This document shows, piece after piece, positions 9,962-12,815 of a DNA stretch of 12,815 nucleotides. Made by a program: the position numbers and the translations under genes. The notes beneath the pieces were generated by a model that saw nothing but the letters and a program-made list of their open reading frames with translations, ran no database searches and was not told the DNA's origin. This DNA comes from Methanolinea sp. UBA277 (GTDB lineage: Archaea > Halobacteriota > Methanomicrobia > Methanomicrobiales > Methanospirillaceae). The stretch covers positions 1-12,815 of the forward strand of contig DANP01000018.1 of NCBI GenBank assembly GCA_002499905.1, written 5' to 3'. Every line of letters begins with the position of its first letter. Positions within the stretch are counted from its first letter, which is position 1.

Positions 9962-12815
9962 TCATCCACCGGCAACCCCGAACAGGCATTCCTGGATTGA
10001 ACCTTTCTGTTCGATCGCTTCACGCTCGCTTTCGGTCTTCCATCGAATTCCGTCCCAGAACCGTTCAGCCCCGGATTTTCCCCCGCTCTTTATGCCGTGG
10101 GACTTCAATACCGAAGCAACTCTCCGAGCCGATATCCGCTGCCGGATCCCTTCCTCTTCACACCACTTCTCAAACCGCTCCCGGAAGGCAAGGCGGGAGA
10201 GCATGCAGCCTAGCTCAAGCGTACACTCTGTTGCCAGGAAATAGCCGATTGTATCACTCAGCGTCCGGTAGTTCCCGGTGGCCACCGATACCTTGCCCGG
10301 CTTGATCAGCCGGTTCCCGTTGGCGTAGTAGAGCTGCAATCCTTCCAGGCACCAGTTCAGGATCCCGGGTCCTTCAGCAAGCAGCTTCTCCGCGATCCCG
10401 GGATCCCGTTTCTCTTCGGGGATCTGGACGGTGAAGGGGACCATCCAGATCCTCCGCCAGATGCCGTCATCGGTCCCCCGGATCACCGGCTCATGGTTGG
10501 TGGTGAGCCAGATCTTTGCCGTCGGGGTGAACTCGAACTCGTTCTCGTAGAGCCGCCGGACGGTGATGGCGTACTCCCCGGTCAGCTGCTTGACCATGGA
10601 CTCGGCCAGCCGGGCTCCGTCCTCTCCCTCGCTGGCGGTGGCCATCCGTGCCCCGGCCATCCTAGCGAGGTCTGACCGTGCTCCTTCGTAGCGGTGGACC
10701 ATGAGGGATTCGGCGGCGATGTTCACCGCGTAGTCACCGAGGATCTCGGCCAGGACCTCGATGGTCTTTGACTTCCCGTTCCTGCCCCTGCCGAACAGGA
10801 TGAACAGGACCTGTTCGGGGTTGTCCTGGAGCAGAGTGTACCCGCACATTGCCTGGAAGCCGGTGATGTACTCGGTATCGCCGTCAAAGATCAGGGAGAG
10901 GTGGTCCTTCCAGAGCGGGCAATCGGCATCCTTGTCGTAGGCGACCGGGGCACACTTTGTGAGTAGGTCTTCCCTCCGATGTTCCCGGAAGTGCAGGGTG
11001 TCGAGCTCCAGTGTGCCGTTCCCGAGGTTCAGGAGGTGTGGTTTCGCGTCGAAGACCTCGTGGGTGACGGCGGCGTGGGGTGCTGCCGACTCGATCAGGG
11101 CCTTCCGGTGGCGGAGGCTCTCGGAGGCAATCGCCCACCGGGCAAGCTGCCGGGCCCGTTCCGGGGTTGCGGCCTGCAGGGCTCCGGCGTAGATGCTCCG
11201 GGCGACATCGGTGGCCAGCAGGAGCATCCGGCGGGAAATGTCCTCTTCCCAGACCCGGCCGTTCCAGATGAACCAGGAGTCCGAAGTGGCACAATAGCGG
11301 ACGGTCTCCCCGTAGTGGGCGATGAGCCGTTCGGCATTCCCGGCGTCGGTAAGGGCGTACTCGATGGGAGGGGGAGGTTCTGAGCTGACAGAGCTAGTTG
11401 ATCGCTGCTCCCATCCGGCATACTGCCCGTCCTCGGTTGCCCGGTCCTGCCCGGTATTCTGGTTCTCCTGGCTCCTAGTCCGTTTCGTATTCTGCTCCCG
11501 CCCGGCATACTGCCTCTCCTGCTGCCCGGCCTCGTTCGCCTCCTGCCCCTGCCCGGCGGATTGCTGCTGCCCGGCCTCCTGCTTTTCCCGCTCCGCATAC
11601 TCCGGGTCATGCATCTTCCGGAGTTCCTGCCACCGCTGTTTCCCGCCGCCGCAGCCGGCATGGTGGCAGCCGGCGTGGATTGCACCGTTGGCGAACTGGA
11701 TCACGAAGGCCCCGTCCCGGTGGGCTGCAGAAAAGGGGCACTCGTCTAATATGAAGAGCCGGCCGCCCTGCCATGGTTTCTCCGACCGGACCCGGATCCC
11801 GTGGTCCCGGAGCCAGGCCCGGATATCGAGCGGGGCCTTGTCGTCCGGGTAGACGGTGGTGCGTGCTGGCGGGGGAGATGGAGCTGAATTATTCGGTACA
11901 GGGGTTGTTCTGCCCGGCGAGGGATTGAGAAGTGAATGAACAGGTACTGGAGGGATCCGACCTGGTTGGATGGACGAATGACCTGACGCCGATGTTCGAC
12001 CTGGCAGCCGGGGTGAATGAACCAGGCCTGATGAGGTCTGACCCCGTTGTGATCCTGGATAAATCGGCATGCTTCGACCCGTTGACGGGTACATCTCGTT
12101 CTCTCCAGGACCACCGGTCGATACACCTATATGGGAGAGTGCTTCTATCATCCCGCGTGGCACGACCGCAATCTTTTCCGGGACGGAACCGAGAGAGGAC
12201 CGCCGGTGTGGTCGTTCCGGGGTGTGATCGCCCTTCCGGGGGACCGTACCATAGAGCTTCCAGATCCGGGAAGCATTATAGACCGCGGTATCGATAGTGG
12301 AGGTCCCATCGCTGAAGAGTTCCCCGAGTACGGCCAGACACTGCTGGATGAGCTGCCGGCTTTCATCATCATTCGGCAGGTCGATCCGGTAGAGGAGGTG
12401 GGCACCATTGCCCGAATCTCCCCGGACCGGCTCCGGGAATCCCCGGTCCCTGAGCCACCCGGCAACCACCCCGGCCTTCTCCACCGCCAGATCGTGTTCT
12501 TCCTTCGTTGCCGAGACCCCGCTCGGCCGCACCGGGTCGATGTCGACCGGGAACCACCGCCGCCGGATGATATCCGAATCCGCAGTAGTTGCATCATTCC
12601 GTGAGAGTCGCATCTTCACCCGGTTTGCCCGCCGGGCGAGCAGGGCGGGGTTCACCTCGTTCAGGGTCAGGTAGATCCCGTGGACCGAAGGCAGGTCCAG
12701 GAGCTCGGAGGATGCAGCGGCCAGGGACGGATCGCTGAAGTACCCGCTGTGGGTTCCCTCGTCGGCAATAGCCCGGATCTCAACGACTCCATCAGGTGCA
12801 GCGAGCAGCCGGATG
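9962..12815 (-). CDS. Primase-polymerase/SF3 helicase replication protein of a plasmid or provirus (N-terminus off the window)
   Basis: The frame is open from the right edge to the TGA at 9962-9964, giving 950 visible residues. A GTG at 12655 could be read as a start, but homology-like sequence continues before it (IRAIADEGTHSGYFSD and SVHGIYLTLNE), so the true start is off the window. Visible residues 50-230 form an archaeo-eukaryotic-type primase: the DxD motif at Asp91/Asp93 (PVDIDPVRP), then SGNGAHLLYRID and SRIWKLYGT. A Pro/Gly/Arg linker (about 245-325) has repeated PGRT-like elements. A small CHC2-like zinc motif follows (Cys359 to GCHHAGCGG), then a Gln/Glu/Gly linker with repeated YAGxEQ-like units. 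The rest is a D5/P4-type SF3 helicase: Walker A GRGRNGKS (Lys681) and LTTNHEPVIRGTDDGIWRR. It primes and unwinds DNA for element replication. Confidence 0.92.
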   Translation of the reverse strand, partial: IRLLAAPDGVVEIRAIADEGTHSGYFSDPSLAAASSELLDLPSVHGIYLTLNEVNPALLARRANRVKMRLSRNDATTADSDIIRRRWFPVDIDPVRPSGVSATKEEHDLAVEKAGVVAGWLRDRGFPEPVRGDSGNGAHLLYRIDLPNDDESRQLIQQCLAVLGELFSDGTSTIDTAVYNASRIWKLYGTVPRKGDHTPERPHRRSSLGSVPEKIAVVPRGMIEALSHIGVSTGGPGENEMYPSTGRSMPIYPGSQRGQTSSGLVHSPRLPGRTSASGHSSIQPGRIPPVPVHSLLNPSPGRTTPVPNNSAPSPPPARTTVYPDDKAPLDIRAWLRDHGIRVRSEKPWQGGRLFILDECPFSAAHRDGAFVIQFANGAIHAGCHHAGCGGGKQRWQELRKMHDPEYAEREKQEAGQQQSAGQGQEANEAGQQERQYAGREQNTKRTRSQENQNTGQDRATEDGQYAGWEQRSTSSVSSEPPPPIEYALTDAGNAERLIAHYGETVRYCATSDSWFIWNGRVWEEDISRRMLLLATDVARSIYAGALQAATPERARQLARWAIASESLRHRKALIESAAPHAAVTHEVFDAKPHLLNLGNGTLELDTLHFREHRREDLLTKCAPVAYDKDADCPLWKDHLSLIFDGDTEYITGFQAMCGYTLLQDNPEQVLFILFGRGRNGKSKTIEVLAEILGDYAVNIAAESLMVHRYEGARSDLARMAGARMATASEGEDGARLAESMVKQLTGEYAITVRRLYENEFEFTPTAKIWLTTNHEPVIRGTDDGIWRRIWMVPFTVQIPEEKRDPGIAEKLLAEGPGILNWCLEGLQLYYANGNRLIKPGKVSVATGNYRTLSDTIGYFLATECTLELGCMLSRLAFRERFEKWCEEEGIRQRISARRVASVLKSHGIKSGGKSGAERFWDGIRWKTESEREAIEQKGSIQECLFGVAGG

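Noticed and set aside
9436..10023. A 195-codon open frame on the minus strand with a THWTHWTH segment
   Set aside because: It is antisense to the orphan HicB gene, reads through the 9-bp iterons (which create the three-residue repeat) and overlaps the primase end. The composition is not protein-like.
1..12815. tRNA, rRNA, CRISPR array, insertion sequence or integrase
   Set aside because: I looked for a T-loop GGTTCGANNCC with acceptor pairing, regularly spaced repeats of 24-40 bases, and transposase or recombinase motifs on both strands, and saw none.

Overview
The window looks archaeal, most likely from a methanogen of the Methanomicrobiales (inference). Several promoters are TATA-like boxes with no bacterial -35 element, ribosome-binding sites are of the GGAG or GGTGA type, and candidate terminators are oligo-T runs. 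The protein families also fit: a cytosolic four-PAS histidine kinase, a CxxC-x17-CxxC mini zinc protein and a bactofilin-like membrane protein. GC is moderate to high, except for an AT-rich stretch around 920-1600.

Left part (1-5889), ordinary or lightly accessory chromosome. A CPBP-family intramembrane protease (minus) runs off the left edge. A 55-residue zinc protein (minus) has a TATA box suggesting a leaderless transcript. An AT-rich spacer contains a possible broken small gene, followed by a 63-residue conserved-looking protein (plus). Next come the orphan multi-PAS sensor kinase (1802-4249), a 635-base gap with short inverted repeats and a decayed gene fragment, and a secreted or membrane bactofilin-like protein (4885-5889).

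Middle (5890-8830). The centre-piece is a 598-residue fusion of a trypsin-like serine protease and a NUC1/EndoG-type nuclease (6231-8027). It lies behind a TATA box and a perfect 9-bp inverted repeat placed where transcription should start. Convergent to it is a two-gene unit of unknown function: a 167-residue soluble protein and an overlapping 48-residue single-pass membrane protein. Two decayed copies of the small membrane gene lie upstream, at about 4741-4824 and 5939-6070. A 21-bp direct repeat links the second decayed copy to the promoter side of the intact unit. I read this as duplication followed by decay.

Right part (8942-12815), mobile or recently mobile DNA. A compact minus-strand cluster encodes a 28-residue ORF, a 55-residue basic protein and a HicB-type antitoxin, with no recognisable HicA. 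A second HicB-family gene lies divergently and is also unpaired. Next comes a set of 9-bp iteron-like repeats (two in one orientation, three in the other) around a T/C-rich stretch. It abuts the stop codon of a very large primase-polymerase/SF3 helicase gene that runs off the right edge. Together these suggest the replication end of an integrated plasmid or provirus carrying antitoxin modules. I see no tRNA, rRNA, CRISPR array, integrase or insertion sequence in the window.
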